Positions 33,925 through 45,103 of a stretch of DNA of 64,000 nt are shown here, in pieces. Source of the DNA: Chlorops oryzae. Lineage: Eukaryota; Arthropoda; Insecta; Diptera; Chloropidae. A program made the translations under genes and the position numbers. Under the pieces are notes generated by a model that worked only from the letters and a program-made list of their open reading frames with translations, had not been told where the DNA came from and searched no databases. Each line of letters starts with the position of its first letter. Position 1 is the stretch's first letter. Location: the NCBI GenBank assembly GCA_020466095.1, contig CM035808.1, forward strand, positions 52,001,889 to 52,065,888, in the 5' to 3' direction.

Positions 33925-34680
33925 AAAATTTTCGCGGATGGTGAGCATGGTCAAATTTTAACCGTTAGAGGACATTTTGTCTAGCTGCGAAAACCTCAAT
34001 TCAAAATAGTGAAAATAAAATTTTTGGAATTTCGCGAATGGTGATCATGGTCAAGTTTTAACCGTTAGAGGACATTTTGTATAGCTGCGAAATCCTCAAT
34101 TCAAAATAGTGAAAATAAAATTTTTGCGAATTTCGCGAATGGTGGTCATGGTCAAATTTTAACCGTTAGAGGACATTTTGTCTAGCTGCGAAATACTCAA
34201 TTCAAAATAGTGAAAATAAAATTTTTGCGAATTTCGCGAATGGTGGTCATGGTCAAAATTTAACCGTTAGAGGACATTTTGTCTAGCTGCGAAAACCTCA
34301 ATTCAAAATAGTGAAAATAAAGTTTTTGCGAATTTCGCGGATGGTGGTCTTGATCAATTTTTAACCCTTAGAGGACATTTTGTTTAGCTGCGAAATACTC
34401 AATTCAAACTAGTGAAAATCAAATTTTCGCGAATTTCGCGGATGGTGGTCTTGATCAAATTTTAACCCTTAGAGGAAATTTAGTTTAGCTGCGAAATACT
34501 CACTTCAAAATAGTGAAAATCAAATTTTCGCGAATTTCGCGGATGGTGGTCTTGATCAAATTTTAACCCTTAGAGGACATTTTGTTTAGCTGCGAAATAC
34601 TCAATTCAAAATAGTGAAAATCAATTTTTGCGAATTTCGCGAAATGTGGTCATGGTCAAAATTTATCCATAATGGACGAC
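33925..34680. repeat. 101-bp minisatellite, ~7.5 units
   Basis: The phrase GAGGACATTTTG recurs at about 33969, 34069, 34170, 34271, 34372, 34473 (variant) and 34574, a period of 100-101 bp. Each unit carries TTTCGCG, GGTCAAATTTTAACC and AGCTGCGAAA. The last, partial unit is the most diverged. Confidence 0.95.
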
Positions 34681-35081
34681 TTTATTTGGCGGCAAAATAC
34701 ACAATCAGAAGAAGCAAAAAAATAATTTTTGTATTCAGATATGAGAATAAGAGAAAGAGTGTTTTTTTCTATTGTGTAGGATGATGACCATAAATATAGC
34801 GATGTCGCAATTTTTTTTCAGCGAAAGCTTAAGTCTACATAGTAAATATACACTCACCAAATTTCAATAAGCTGGAATGTATAGTAAAAAAGTTATCCAG
34901 GAAAAACGTTAAAAATCGTGATTTTTGAAACTTCTGAACCACTTCCCACGACCCAAGAAGGGACTACGAAAAAAATTTGTATGCAGTTTTTCGGACATTT
35001 ACCTGGTTGAAGTCCATGCCAAATTTCAATATGATATCTTTCATGGCTTAGGAGTAAATTACGAAAAACTAAAGTGTGACC

Positions 35082-35129
<48 letters not shown>
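35082..35129 (+). repeat. (GACA)12 microsatellite
   Basis: Twelve uninterrupted GACA units followed by TGGCTAGATCG. Confidence 0.97.
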
Positions 35130-35231
35130 TGGCTAGATCGATTCCTCTTGTCACCCTGATCAAGAATATATATATATGTCTATATCTACCGCGACTCCTT
35201 TGGTATGTTACATACACCGTGCCAAACTTAA

Positions 35232-35258
35232 TATACCCTTTCCTTCGGAAAAGGTATA
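35232..35258 (+). other. 3' terminal hairpin of DINE-like element
   Basis: Outer TATACC/GGTATA and inner TTTCC/GGAAA arms around a TTCG loop, with one mismatch. A shorter related hairpin closes the element at 4450-4473. Confidence 0.6.
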
Positions 35259-35262
35259 AAAA

Positions 35263-37361
35263 AGACCAACCCAAGCGGAAAATTCACCAAGAAGTTCCGA
35301 CATTCTTGCCGAGACCGCAAGGGCCAGCATTAGCTGCTCTTCCTCCTAAAGCATTCTCATATACTGACGCCGTCAAGTCGAACACTGCGACCCAACCTCA
35401 AGCATCTCTTGCAACACCAGCACATCCTGGTCGTATTCCTATGACTGTTTCGTACGCTGACGCTATCAGGTCGAATACTGCGGTAAGCCCTCAAGGTGCC
35501 ATATAAAATTTAGAATCAATATTCTCGAATTTGACCAGCTGCATCATGTAGTTCACTTCAACTGTGCACTCAATACTGCAAGAGATGATCTGGGATCAAA
35601 GCCAACTGATGCAAATTTTAATTGCAAAGAAATTACTATCTTTAAAATTTTTCACTGGAATGCTAACGGAATTCGTCAACACAAGCTCGAAATTCAAAAC
35701 TTTCTTGGAGAAAATTCAATCGACGTAATGCTCGTTTGTGCAACCCACCTCACAATTAAAAATAATTTTTATATAAAAAATGACACTTTTTATGGCACTC
35801 ATCACCCTGACGGAAAGGCAAACGGCGCACCGGTATTTTGATCAAAATTCGAATAAAACACAATTCAATGAATGAATCTTCCCTAAATTACTTGCAAGCA
35901 AACTCAATTTCATTGCAATATGGTAACAGCATTATCGATTTGAGTGCAGGATACTGCCCACCGAGATTTTGTGGTACTCATACTAAATTTTTAGAGTCCA
36001 AAAGCTTGGCAACAAATGTATAGCAGCTGGGGATTATAATGCTAAGCACCCACACTGGGGCTCTAGATTGACTAACCACAGAGGCCGACAATTATATTCA
36101 CTTATAATAAATAGTCGTTAAGATTTTGACTGCATTTTAACAGGTCAACCCACTTACTGGCCTTCAGACTAGCAAAAAACAACCCGACCTCTTTGATTTT
36201 GCAGTCAGGAAAAATTTTGATGGTAACGAAGTACATGCTGAACCCAGCTTCGATCTGTCACCCGATTATTCTCCTGTTAACATAACAATGATGGGCTTGT
36301 CCACGTTCACCGAAAAACCTGCAAGAATTATAACTCAAAAAACTGAATGGCTTAAGTTTAAAAACAATATTAGCTTCCATTTGAATGAGAACACAATCCT
36401 TCGAAGCAAAAGTGATATTGAGGAAGCCGTTACAGAGCTAAACGATATCAAAAAAGCGCCCGCAGTTCACGCTACCCCAAAATCAATCAGGAACCCAATA
36501 ATACCTCAAAGATATCCTTGAAGCGAGATCAAAGCCCTTGTTCGAGAAAAAAGACGCCTACGAAAAGAGTGTCTGCGTCAACGATCACCCACCGCGAAGT
36601 ACAACTTACCACAAGCAACTAAGCGCCTAAGAAAAGCTCTTGATAATGATCAAGCTCAAACAGACCAAACTAATTAATCTTTATGGAAAACAAACAAAAC
36701 GGTGAAGGCACCCAAAATAAACTTATCACCCCTGCGTACCAACACTGGATGTTGGGTTAGCAGGGATGTAGAAAAAGCTCATTTTTTTTCAAATGAAGCT
36801 GAGCGTCCAAAAATTGCACTGGCTACTTAACACTAAGTCAAGATTGCAGCTCGAACACAAAGTGCTTCTTTATAACGCAACACTAAGGCCTATGTGGACT
36901 TCTGCCTCCCAGCTTTGGAAAAAAGCGAGTAACTTGACAAAAGACATTATACAACGCTCACAGTCTTAAATCTTTCGGACTATCACTGGTGCTCCATGGT
37001 TCATTAAGAACGAAAACATACAAAAGGACTTTTGTAGCCCGATGGTCAAAAAGAAGCTAAGTTTATTACGCCGCAAATATATCCCTCGGTTATCTCAGCA
37101 TCCAAACACATTAGGTACAAATTTGTTGCTAACAAATAGCTTCTCACGACTCACACTCTTCCAAAGCTAACCCCTTTAGTAGCCCTCCCAACAACCCATG
37201 TGGAATTAAAAACTCCAACGGTAGTTTATTTCACGCGTTGGCGTGGACAGGAAGCCAACTAATATAGCTATAGTTATATATTTTAGTTTTAAGATATCTT
37301 AACTTATTGTTAGTTCCAATTTGAAGAAACAATAAAAACACCCGGAATAAAAAAAAAAAAC
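35263..37361 (+). pseudogene. Jockey-clade LINE: Gag end, endonuclease and C-terminus, RT deleted
   Basis: A proline/alanine-rich Gag tail (FSYTDAVKSNTA, VSYADAIRSNTA) ends at 35506. The endonuclease follows in pieces: FHWNANGIRQHKLEIQNFLGEN, HPDGKANG (near 35810), LQYGNSIIDLSAGYCPPRF (35920-35975), AAGDYNAKHPHWGSRL (near 36030). After a short spacer the sequence jumps near 36800 to LNTKSRLQLEHKVLLYNATLRPMW and TITGAPWF, the post-RT C-terminus, so the RT is deleted. The element ends with AATAAA signals and an A-run at 37349-37361. Confidence 0.85.
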
Positions 37362-37650
37362 AAACACAATTAATGACAGCAATTTTAGCAAAAAGATAAG
37401 TGTCTCGAAAATTTGTGCCGATGCACTATGGGCCACGAATAGAAAAAGCGGCCATAATTCGAATTATTGATTGTATGTTATGAAATTTGCTATATAGAAA
37501 TTTTGAGTACTAAGAACGAAAAATATGATAAAAATTTTGTCAAAATCAAAGTGGGCGTGGCACCTCCCATATAAATGGAAAGCCCATTTTGCGCCATTTC
37601 TGTAAGATTTGCATGAAGGCTTTGAACACCACTGTTTATACGGTGTATTC

Positions 37651-38708
37651 TTATGCAATAGGCCGGCAAGTACGTATAGATTGGGTCGACCTGTTATTCC
37701 ACAAGACTATATTGTCTTCACTCAATACGCGCTGAGGGATTAAATTGGTTGCAAATAAATGTTGGTCCATAGGCTTTGAGAGATCTTCTCCAGGTACTGA
37801 ATTAAACTTCTGTTTGTAAGCTGAATGACTAGAGCTGCCATCAAAACCCCAAGAACACATCAAGACTGTTGATGTTGCAGATATATTTTTCCTCTCCATA
37901 TCCTGCAAAATTAATAATTTTTATAGTTCTACAATTCTGCTTGCAGTATGGTTTAACAAGCCCTCTAAGGAAACTTCTGCTTTTGTTTCAGTTACTGTTA
38001 TGAATTCTTTTAATGGTCGGCATTGAAACTTTGCTTCTCTTACCGAATTGTAAGCAAGCCAAATGTCTGCACCACTATAAATTGATTCCAATCGCATATT
38101 TATATATATAGACAGCTTTTGTCAACGAGTTACTAAGCAAAAATGCTTAGGCTTCAATTTGGGTTTTCTTTCTTATTGTGGTTTCCATGATTTGTATTTG
38201 TCTAGGGGGCCCTTCAATGATTTTAAAAACATCTCTAATAGTTTAATATAAAGCTACGTTACCACAACGACTTGCTGCTTGGCGGCATGCCATTAACAGG
38301 GAGTATGGATCATGTCGTTCATTTTCGTTAATTTTTGCAACTTTGCGACGCTTGGATCGATCACACTTAGCATCAAACTTTAGGCTTGGCCGGCCAGGGC
38401 CAGCAGGCGAAGCATCTGAAAGTGGCTTCAAAAGAACTAACGGAGGAATATTAAATCTAGAATCGAGCCAGCCTTTTTTCTCTTTCTTCAAACCTTCCCA
38501 TCATTCCCTTAAAAATTTTAAATTTTTCATCACGTTTGCAGATAAGAGAACGGATATACAGTTTCATTTTCGACTGTGATGACTCATCAATCTTGGAAAT
38601 ATCATTTTGCATTTTACAAAATATGTAAGAAATCACCGAATCCAAGCCCACAAGTTCTCTAACTTGCTGAAGAATTTCCCTTTTGGTAAATACAATTGCA
38701 GCCATGAT
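37651..38708 (-). pseudogene. Transib transposase, N-terminal portion
   Basis: From 38705: MAAIVFTKREILQQVRELVGL, a frame change near 38480, then GPGRPSLKFDAKCDRSKRRK (38380). At 37870-37660 comes CSWGFDGSSSHSAYKQKF and RSTQSIRTCRPIA, which I take as the region of the first catalytic aspartate. Between 37651 and the TIR at 37424 there is no room for the remaining catalytic core, so the 3' half is deleted. The enzyme would cut and join DNA at the TIRs in a RAG1-like way; this copy cannot. Confidence 0.7.
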
Positions 38709-38824
38709 ACACTTAACTTATTAACTAGATATTCCTAACTTACTTAGATATACTTATCTTACTTAACTTATTAACTTAATATTAAAATAAAAGAGTTTAT
38801 GAAAAAAGAAATTTAAGAAATATT

Positions 38825-38994
38825 AGGGGTATTCACAAAGGCGACGGAAAGTAGGAAAGTCGGAAAATCGGAAAATTTTATATGCTTAAAAAGTTGTGCA
38901 AAATACGAAAAAAGTGTAAAAAGTTTTTCAGAAGTCGCAATTTTCCGATTTTCCGACTTTCCAACGTTTTTAACACGCCTTTGTGAATACCCCT
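38825..38994. mobile_element. Small MITE inside the Transib
   Basis: AGGGGTATTCACAAAGGCG at the left is matched by its inverse complement at the right (ending 38994), with inner TCGGAAAATCGGAAAATT / inverse pairing. Flanks allow a TA or ATT duplication, so Tc1/mariner or another family cannot be separated. Confidence 0.7.
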
Positions 38995-39970
38995 ATTGTA
39001 TTAAATTTATTATGAAAGGCAGAAAATCAGAAAATCCGAAAGCTGCAAATATAACGTGCGCTACAATAAATTGTAATTGGGTTTGTATAGTTACAAACAA
39101 GAAATCAAACAAAATTCGAAATTCACCGGTGGCATATATATGTTATCGCGAACAGAGCAGAATTCAGAATTAGCCCAATGAGTGAAAGCGCGCTCGCCTT
39201 TTATACTGCGTACCAAAAATAACCGAGCGCACTCACGCACGCACACGTGACACTGCAAATCGCGCTGAAAACAGAAGGGCAGCAATAGGATCGAAATTTT
39301 TTTTTTGTACCAACTTTGTGTAAGAGTTACAGCAACAAATCTCAATATGGGCAATTTTAGGCTTATTTTTCGTAAAGTGCATTTTATTGTAAAGCAATCT
39401 ACGTATTTGTTTTTTTTCGGTTGGGCGGTACTTAGCAGTATTTACAAACGAAAGTAGCCTCTATGTGAAAAAATTCAGCCACTGCAATTAACTTTTGTCT
39501 GCCATTTTGTTTCGTAAAGCGTTAGAAACAAAAAAAAAAATTTCATTTGTTTGTTTGGTTCCTCTTATTCGAAAACTTATAGCTTCATAAATGAAGTTTC
39601 AAGCATTATGTAAAAAACTTTTTAATTTCTCCTAAAATCTGCATTGAATATCATAAGCGATTTACAATTAGTCAAAAGCTTTGTAGGTCGTAATTTAAAT
39701 CTGAAAAATTTAAAATTTTATTATAAGCTGCTTCCAATATTACTGATTCAACTAAAATTTTTTTTTTTCAAAAACGCAATGTTGGTTTATGACCGCTTTT
39801 TTCGGTTCGTGGCCCATAGTGCGATGGGGTTACTCAAGAATAAGCCAGAAATTCAGAATTTCTTAAATCAGGAAGAATTTGACGTTATGCTTCTCTCTGA
39901 AACACATTTAACAAATAAAAAAATTGTTCTCAATCCCCAGTTTTATAATCTATCAAACCAAGCACCCAGG

Positions 39971-40791
39971 CAGGCCCGGCGAAAGGTGTGGGTAGTATGG
40001 GACTACTACCCAGTCCGATTTTTAGGGTATAGGTAATTACCCAGTCCGAAACTTACTCAAAATTTCTAAAGAAAAATTTTTTGCAGAATCTTCTAAAAAA
40101 AAGAAAGAGCTACATTTTACTGTACAAGCGTCCGCAATGAAGAAACGTAAACGAATATACAACAACCAAAGAGCTTCGATAAAAGCTTCGAATTTTTTAT
40201 ATTGTGTGTTATATGTACAATAAGGAGTATTATTCCATAACGAAAAATATCAAAATCGATAGCCCCGTTATAGCTATTTAAATTTGTTTCCTTAAATTGT
40301 TTATATTTTTAACAAAAAACCCGTTAATTTACAAAAACAAAATTTCATTCAGAAGAGTGTCTTATTGACAATCTTCAAACCAAAAATTGACAAGATACAT
40401 GCAACATATGCATAAAAAAACCGATTTCATGCCGAAAAAAAAAAAATTGACAATAACTATCGTTAAAAATCGAATTTCGCAAAACTGTTCAAATTGTATT
40501 TATTATTGGTTATTGTGATTTAAAAAAAATCGAAAATTCGACCATCGAAAAAAAATGTGGCCCACTTGAGAAATTTTCACTCATATTCTATTAGAAATTG
40601 AGTTAAATGAGTTGCAATGTACCACAGTAAGGATTTCTATTTCTTTCTTTTGTATAAGCTAAGGAGAACATTTTTTGTTATGTATTTAATAAATTGTATT
40701 GTTATAATAAATGAAGTAAAAATAATTTTTTTGCTGTCGCATGGTGCCATGACTACTACCCACTCCGATTTTTGGTGTTCCACCGCGTCTG
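39971..40791. mobile_element. Non-autonomous hAT element
   Basis: Flanked by CACCCAGG on both sides (39963-39970 and 40792-40799), an 8-bp TSD. Ends CAGGCCCGGCGAAAGG and the inverse complement of CAGACGCGGTGG. CTACTACCCA(C/G)TCCGATTTTT occurs near both ends in inverted relation to the termini. Taking it out rejoins the Jockey endonuclease. No transposase is present. Confidence 0.88.
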
Positions 40792-41599
40792 CACCCAGGT
40801 GTCAGGGCGCATGGAGGCACGGGTATACTTATTGGAAGAAGAATACACCATTTTCTTCTACATTCGTACAGTTATGATTTCGTTTGCTCGGCGATTTATG
40901 AAATTGAAATTGAAAATTTCGTCGTAGAGAAACGGAGATTCCGGTGCGAATGGCAACAATTCCGCTCACCATTGGCCAAAGACAGACTAAAAGAAGTCGA
41001 TCAAAAGCTAAGAGAAGCTCTAGTTGGGGTAAAAGAAATCAAAAAACGAAATTTTGCCGAAAACCTTACGCCCAGAGACACCAACAGAGGATCAGAGGGC
41101 AAGCCGAGCTTTGAAGACTCCTGTTTAGAGTAAGACACGTGTTAGAGGTCCTTACAGCGGATGGGCTCGCTCAGAGGGGTTGAAGCTATGACATTTTCAA
41201 TGCATTTCATCAAATTATTTCAACCAAATCCGAGCAATGTTGAATATACCCAACTTAATCAATCTCAAACCAGAAATTGAATTTCCATTGACATCAATCC
41301 AAGCGACAAAAGCAATATTATAAAAAACTAACTAGTCTGTAAGAAAGCCTGCGGACATGATCTGGTTACTCGAAAAATGTCCAAAAATATACCTTCCGTA
41401 GCAGTAGCGCTTTTAACAGTTCGTTGCATTTCTGTAATAAAGTATGGTTCTCAAAATGGTTCGAAAACCAGGAAAAGATTTAACCCAAACATCCTTAAAA
41501 AAACCCATAAGCCCCCCCCTCTTGTCTCGTTAACTTATTTGCAAAAGAACTTATATCTAAACTAATACCATATCTACCAGATTTGTCTATTTGTAGCTC

Positions 41600-42070
41600 T
41601 TTTTCCTCCCATTCTATTAATAAATTCGCCAGAAAAGCTCGAGTTATTTTTAATGTATTTGTTTCAAATTTCTCTGAATTCCTTTGTAGTAAAAAAAAAA
41701 TGCATGAACAAATCGAATCACAAACATACCGCAATCTATTCAATTTTGTTGCTGTGGGCATTTAGGGTATACCCATTTTAATTCTTCGTCTATTTTTAGA
41801 TGATAAATATATTTTAACTCCATAATAAAGTATTCTATATTATTATAAATATCTTCTGTGTTTTGTGGTTTCAGTGAGTCTAAGATGTATACTACGTTAA
41901 GGTTGACTATCACTAACATCCAATGATGCTCTTCGCATATTGGGAAAATTAAAGTTTTGATATCGTTCATATTAATTCCTTTTGCCAAAGAACGTATTCC
42001 AAATTCAGAAATATTACCATTGTCAGTTGATCTGGCTTATTTGATCCCTGCATAAGCGAATGCACTAAAT
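41600..42070 (-). pseudogene. Ulp1-like (C48 family) cysteine protease fragment
   Basis: The minus strand carries IFPICEEHHWMLVIVNLNVVYILDSLKPQN (in parts), giving the catalytic His in HHWMLV and Asp in YILDSL, then KCPQQQN (oxyanion-hole Gln) and, past an in-frame TGA, IDCGMFVIRF with the catalytic Cys. The His-Asp-Gln-Cys order is that of Ulp1/SENP deSUMOylases. Such domains are also carried by several DNA transposons, and in this setting that origin is more likely than a host gene. The upstream part is not recognisable. Confidence 0.65.
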
Positions 42071-42159
42071 ATTTGTAAACTTTTTTCCAAACTATGTGTA
42101 ATTTGGATCCAATTTAAGAAAACATCTATATGAATGTCTTTAACCATTTATACTCAATC

Positions 42160-42574
42160 AAAGAATTATATTCCTGATTTCCTATTCGGGTATTTCGTTT
42201 TCCTACTCTGTACGAGCATGCTTGAAAAAAGTTCATTGTATACAAGTTTTGAACATTTCTAATTTTTATTTTTATTTTTTATTTTTCATTTTTTATTTAA
42301 TTTTTTTTTTTATTTATTTATTTTTTTTTAATATTTTTTTTAAATATTGCTTACTTTGCCTTTGGCTTGATGATTTTTTCGTTCTCCTTCTGTGCCGCAA
42401 TAAAAGAAACAAAGACTGAGATTTATTCCCACCGTATCCCCTCTGTTAGACGTTGTTAATTGTGCAAAGTGTTATTTGATGTTTATGTATAGCTCAATTT
42501 TGTTTGGATCGCCAAATTGACGATACAGTGTGCAAGATGTTGTACGATACAAAGGGCTGTTCAAAAAGTTACTG
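42160..42574 (-). repeat. Probable 3' LTR/UTR of the env-bearing retroelement
   Basis: A non-coding, T-rich stretch follows the env tail. On the minus strand AGTAACTTTTTGAACAGCCC (near 42573) resembles the AGT start of errantiviral LTRs. No partner LTR is present in the window, so the boundaries are tentative. Confidence 0.3.
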
Positions 42575-44120
42575 ACTTCGGTTATTCTTCTTCTTGATAT
42601 TTTTGACGGACTGCTCCAAAACTGGAACCTTCTTGCTTCTCGAGTGCCAGGTCCTGGTTTATTTCTACCTTAACTTATTTTCTCTTAATTATTAAAAAGA
42701 ATATTATGACGCTTCCAATACTTAGAAGGAAAAGCGTGCCGCTTATTCCATATGTGATGTTTCGGTGGAATTTTAGCTATTTTATATATGGACTATTCTT
42801 AAAACTATTAACTACCATATCTTCGAATATGATTGGATTATTTTTGTATTTCTTTTCTGTGTTTTCTGGGTAACAAAATTTGTCTTCCATTATGGACCTT
42901 CCATTGAAAAAGTTTTCATTAGAAATCTCTATACTGCAATTCAAGAAGGAGATAAGAGCATCCCTTTCCATTGTTAAAATCCTTCTGTCGCAGGTCTGAT
43001 ACAACTTTAGCCCCCTTAAATTTTTTACAATTACTGTCGCTTCATCCACGTATTGAATGAAGGTCCTATTAATAAAAATGAAATTGCATTTGTTTTGGAC
43101 AGCACAGTGGCGGTTTCATTCCAGTTCTTTCAAAATTGAGTTATTTTGGTAAGTAAAAGTTGTGTTATTAATTGATGTAACTATTTAGTCGTCTGCCATT
43201 ATTTCAAAAAATTATTATTTGGAACTGCTGTAATTAGCATGATCTCTGCTTTTATCATTGTCTTTGGTACCCTGATGACAGTTATTATGGAATTATCTGT
43301 ATGAGACAATATTCCTACTCTTATAAATTTTAACCCGACGAAATCGATTTTGAATTTTTCGATCTACCCTGTGGTAAGGATTCTGGGGTGAATTAATCCA
43401 TTTTTTGCTGCTGCAACACTGTCTTGTATCAAACTTATTTTATCTTCAATACTTTTGAGTTTAAACATTTGGTCGCTGAACAGGAGGTGTTTTGAAAGCT
43501 CTATATTTCGTTTATCCAAAGTTTTAAAAAACTGCATATCCTGTTCTATTGCTTTTCTAATAACTCCCAAGATTTCATTAAAATGGTTACTTATTACGGT
43601 TTGTTTATTAAGGCACTGTATTGCGTTATGGCTATTTTCGACCGCTATTTTGAGATGATCTTCTATCTCCTGTTTAACTTGATCATCCATTATACCAAAC
43701 AACCATTTGGTTGCGATGCCTACCGCATTTATCAGTCCTCTTTGCATGCGCCTTTTTTCGAATGGTGTTATTGATTTAAGCTTAATTTGGATGGCTTTCA
43801 TTTAATGCTGTAACAGGCGTTTGTTGTATATACCAGTTATCGATGTATGCCTCTATTAAATCCAGCATACTTTCAATTTCTTTGGGATGGATTATATGAA
43901 AAATTGTGTATGAGTCCGCAACAATGTTTGTGTCCCGCAAGTGAATTTCGACGAATCCCTTTTGGTCTGGAATTGATATAGACATTAGGTTTCCTCCTGC
44001 CGCAGTGAATAAGCATATCAACAGGGGGAAAATCTGAAACACAGAAATTTTTTGTAGTTTTTTTAATCTTGATCCAGATTGGTTGGGTTTCAATGGTGTG
44101 CTCGTATTTTGGCTTATCAA
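42575..44120 (-). pseudogene. Errantivirus-type envelope (F-like fusion protein) remnant
   Basis: Opens near 44120 with a hydrophobic signal-like segment (FQIFPLLICLFTAAGG). A basic cleavage-like site KRRMQR precedes GLINAVGIATKWLFGI, as in insect retrovirus F-type Env proteins, followed by a helical region (43700-43400). A later frame (43049-42777) carries ectodomain residues, and near 42760-42660 a hydrophobic membrane span plus short tail is visible. At least two stops/frame changes interrupt it. No gag or pol from the same element adjoins it. It is an old, broken copy. Confidence 0.75.
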
Positions 44121-44543
44121 TCCTATGTTAGGTATAGCAAGAATGGTTGAATTCCAAAATCAGCACTTTTGGTTATGTTTGGTGTTTTATCGGAATTAAA
44201 TGCTGTGTTGGCTTTTATGGCCTATAAGAACCGGGCTCCTTCTGTTTACCGTTTAAACTTTTACTGATGGTGGAGTGTGTCGGGCAAGAGGATGTTTTCG
44301 CTGCCACTTGGTGATTGCTCGGTAGGTTACAACAAATCACAGTCTAACTGTTGCTTACTCAATTCTAAATGCCAATTTATTTTATTCGCCGCCTAGATCT
44401 GGGATGCCGCTCTGACTGTTTCGGCATTCCCGAATGATTTCTATGGATGGCCGGCGATTTCACCTAAGATTCGGAACAGGCGGATATGGCAGAGGTGCCA
44501 TCCCAGATGTATCCCCGGCCGGAGATGTCGCATATTTGCTATT
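44121..44543. other. Unassigned non-coding stretch
   Basis: No gene found. GATTTC/GGCATCCC-type palindromic phrases near 44400-44510 (GGGATGCC and GTGCCATCCC) hint at local secondary structure. Confidence 0.3.
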
Positions 44544-44987
44544 ATGAGCCGCAATTATCATCTTGTCAATAAACCTCGTACGGATGACCATTTCGTGTAC
44601 TATCTCGGAGACTTCTATTACTTCCCAGGTGTCCGCGACGCCTTACACGAGGTGCTCGCCAGTGTTATGGAGATAGCTGTGAGGGAGGAGTTTCAGCGTC
44701 GTTGGGGCATCGTTTGCGACTCCCGGCATGCTCATAGGCTGGAAACTTTGCGGGAAAATGCTAAACCATACAATGTGGAGCTAACATTTCGCATGAACGT
44801 CAATCTTCTGGCGTTTGAGGCTCTTGCTCCATGCATTTTCAGGATGCCGTGCCTGCCACCAGGACCTTTATTAGACGAGTTGGACCATGGCCGTCCATAT
44901 TTTTTTTCGCCAGATGCCCCGCTTCTCCGCACCAGATCAGAGAGCGACCTTAATGAATTTGGGCCCAATCACGTAGTGTGGTTTTAA
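44544..44987 (+). CDS. Orphan 147-residue ORF of unknown function
   Basis: An uninterrupted ATG-TAA frame, noticeably less AT-rich than its surroundings. It is rich in His, Arg, Pro and aromatic residues (HFVYYLGDFYYFPG, RMPCLPPGPLLDEL, RSESDLNEFGPN). No signal peptide, membrane span, zinc finger or catalytic motif is seen. It lies between the env remnant and the truncated end of the BEL/Pao element, on the opposite strand to both. The composition suggests true coding, possibly a captured or accessory retroelement gene. I do not recognise it. Confidence 0.45.
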   Translation: MSRNYHLVNKPRTDDHFVYYLGDFYYFPGVRDALHEVLASVMEIAVREEFQRRWGIVCDSRHAHRLETLRENAKPYNVELTFRMNVNLLAFEALAPCIFRMPCLPPGPLLDELDHGRPYFFSPDAPLLRTRSESDLNEFGPNHVVWF

Positions 44988-45103
44988 TATTATATTTTTT
45001 TTTCTCTTTGAATGATCGTGCACAGTGGGCTCGATGAGATTTTATCTTTGGATTTGACTTTAGAAATTAAATATAATATTTCAAATTCAATCAAAAATAG
45101 TGC

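Larger units (their letters stand above)
33895..35262 (+). mobile_element. DINE-1/Helentron-like element with 101-bp minisatellite
   Basis: Contains a 101-bp tandem array (33925-34680), a (GACA)12 microsatellite (35082-35129), ATGGCTAGATCG, a short TA run, and an 11-of-12-bp hairpin with a TTCG loop at 35232-35258. The Jockey gag/endonuclease sequence resumes just after it. Central tandem repeats, GACA/GTCY microsatellites and a 3' hairpin match the published DINE-1/mini-me architecture. The left boundary is approximate. Confidence 0.6.
37424..39821 (-). mobile_element. Transib transposon, internally deleted
   Basis: Ends CACTATGGGCCACGAA (37424) and the inverse complement of the same 16 bases (ending 39821), then AGCGG-type similarity inside. 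Both sides carry CGATG (37419-37423 and 39822-39826). A CACWATG terminus and 5-bp TSD are diagnostic of Transib, the superfamily related to RAG1. It interrupts a Jockey LINE whose reading resumes after it. Confidence 0.93.
37362..41600 (+). pseudogene. Second Jockey-clade LINE, split by Transib and hAT insertions
   Basis: Endonuclease residues just before 37423 continue at 39827 (LLKNKPEIQNFLNQEEFDVMLLSETHL) and, after a second interruption, at 40800 (AHGGTGILIGRRIHHFL). Then come FRCEWQQFRSPLAKDRL (near 40950) and an RT start (ACGHDLVTRKMSKNIPSVAV, near 41350-41410). Similarity fades by about 41600 without a palm domain. The LINE is thus 3'-truncated or deleted, and older than both insertions. 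Confidence 0.8.

Noticed and set aside
33925..34680. CRISPR-like array
   Set aside because: The 101-bp units are contiguous repeats without unique spacers, and the genome is an animal one; it is a minisatellite.
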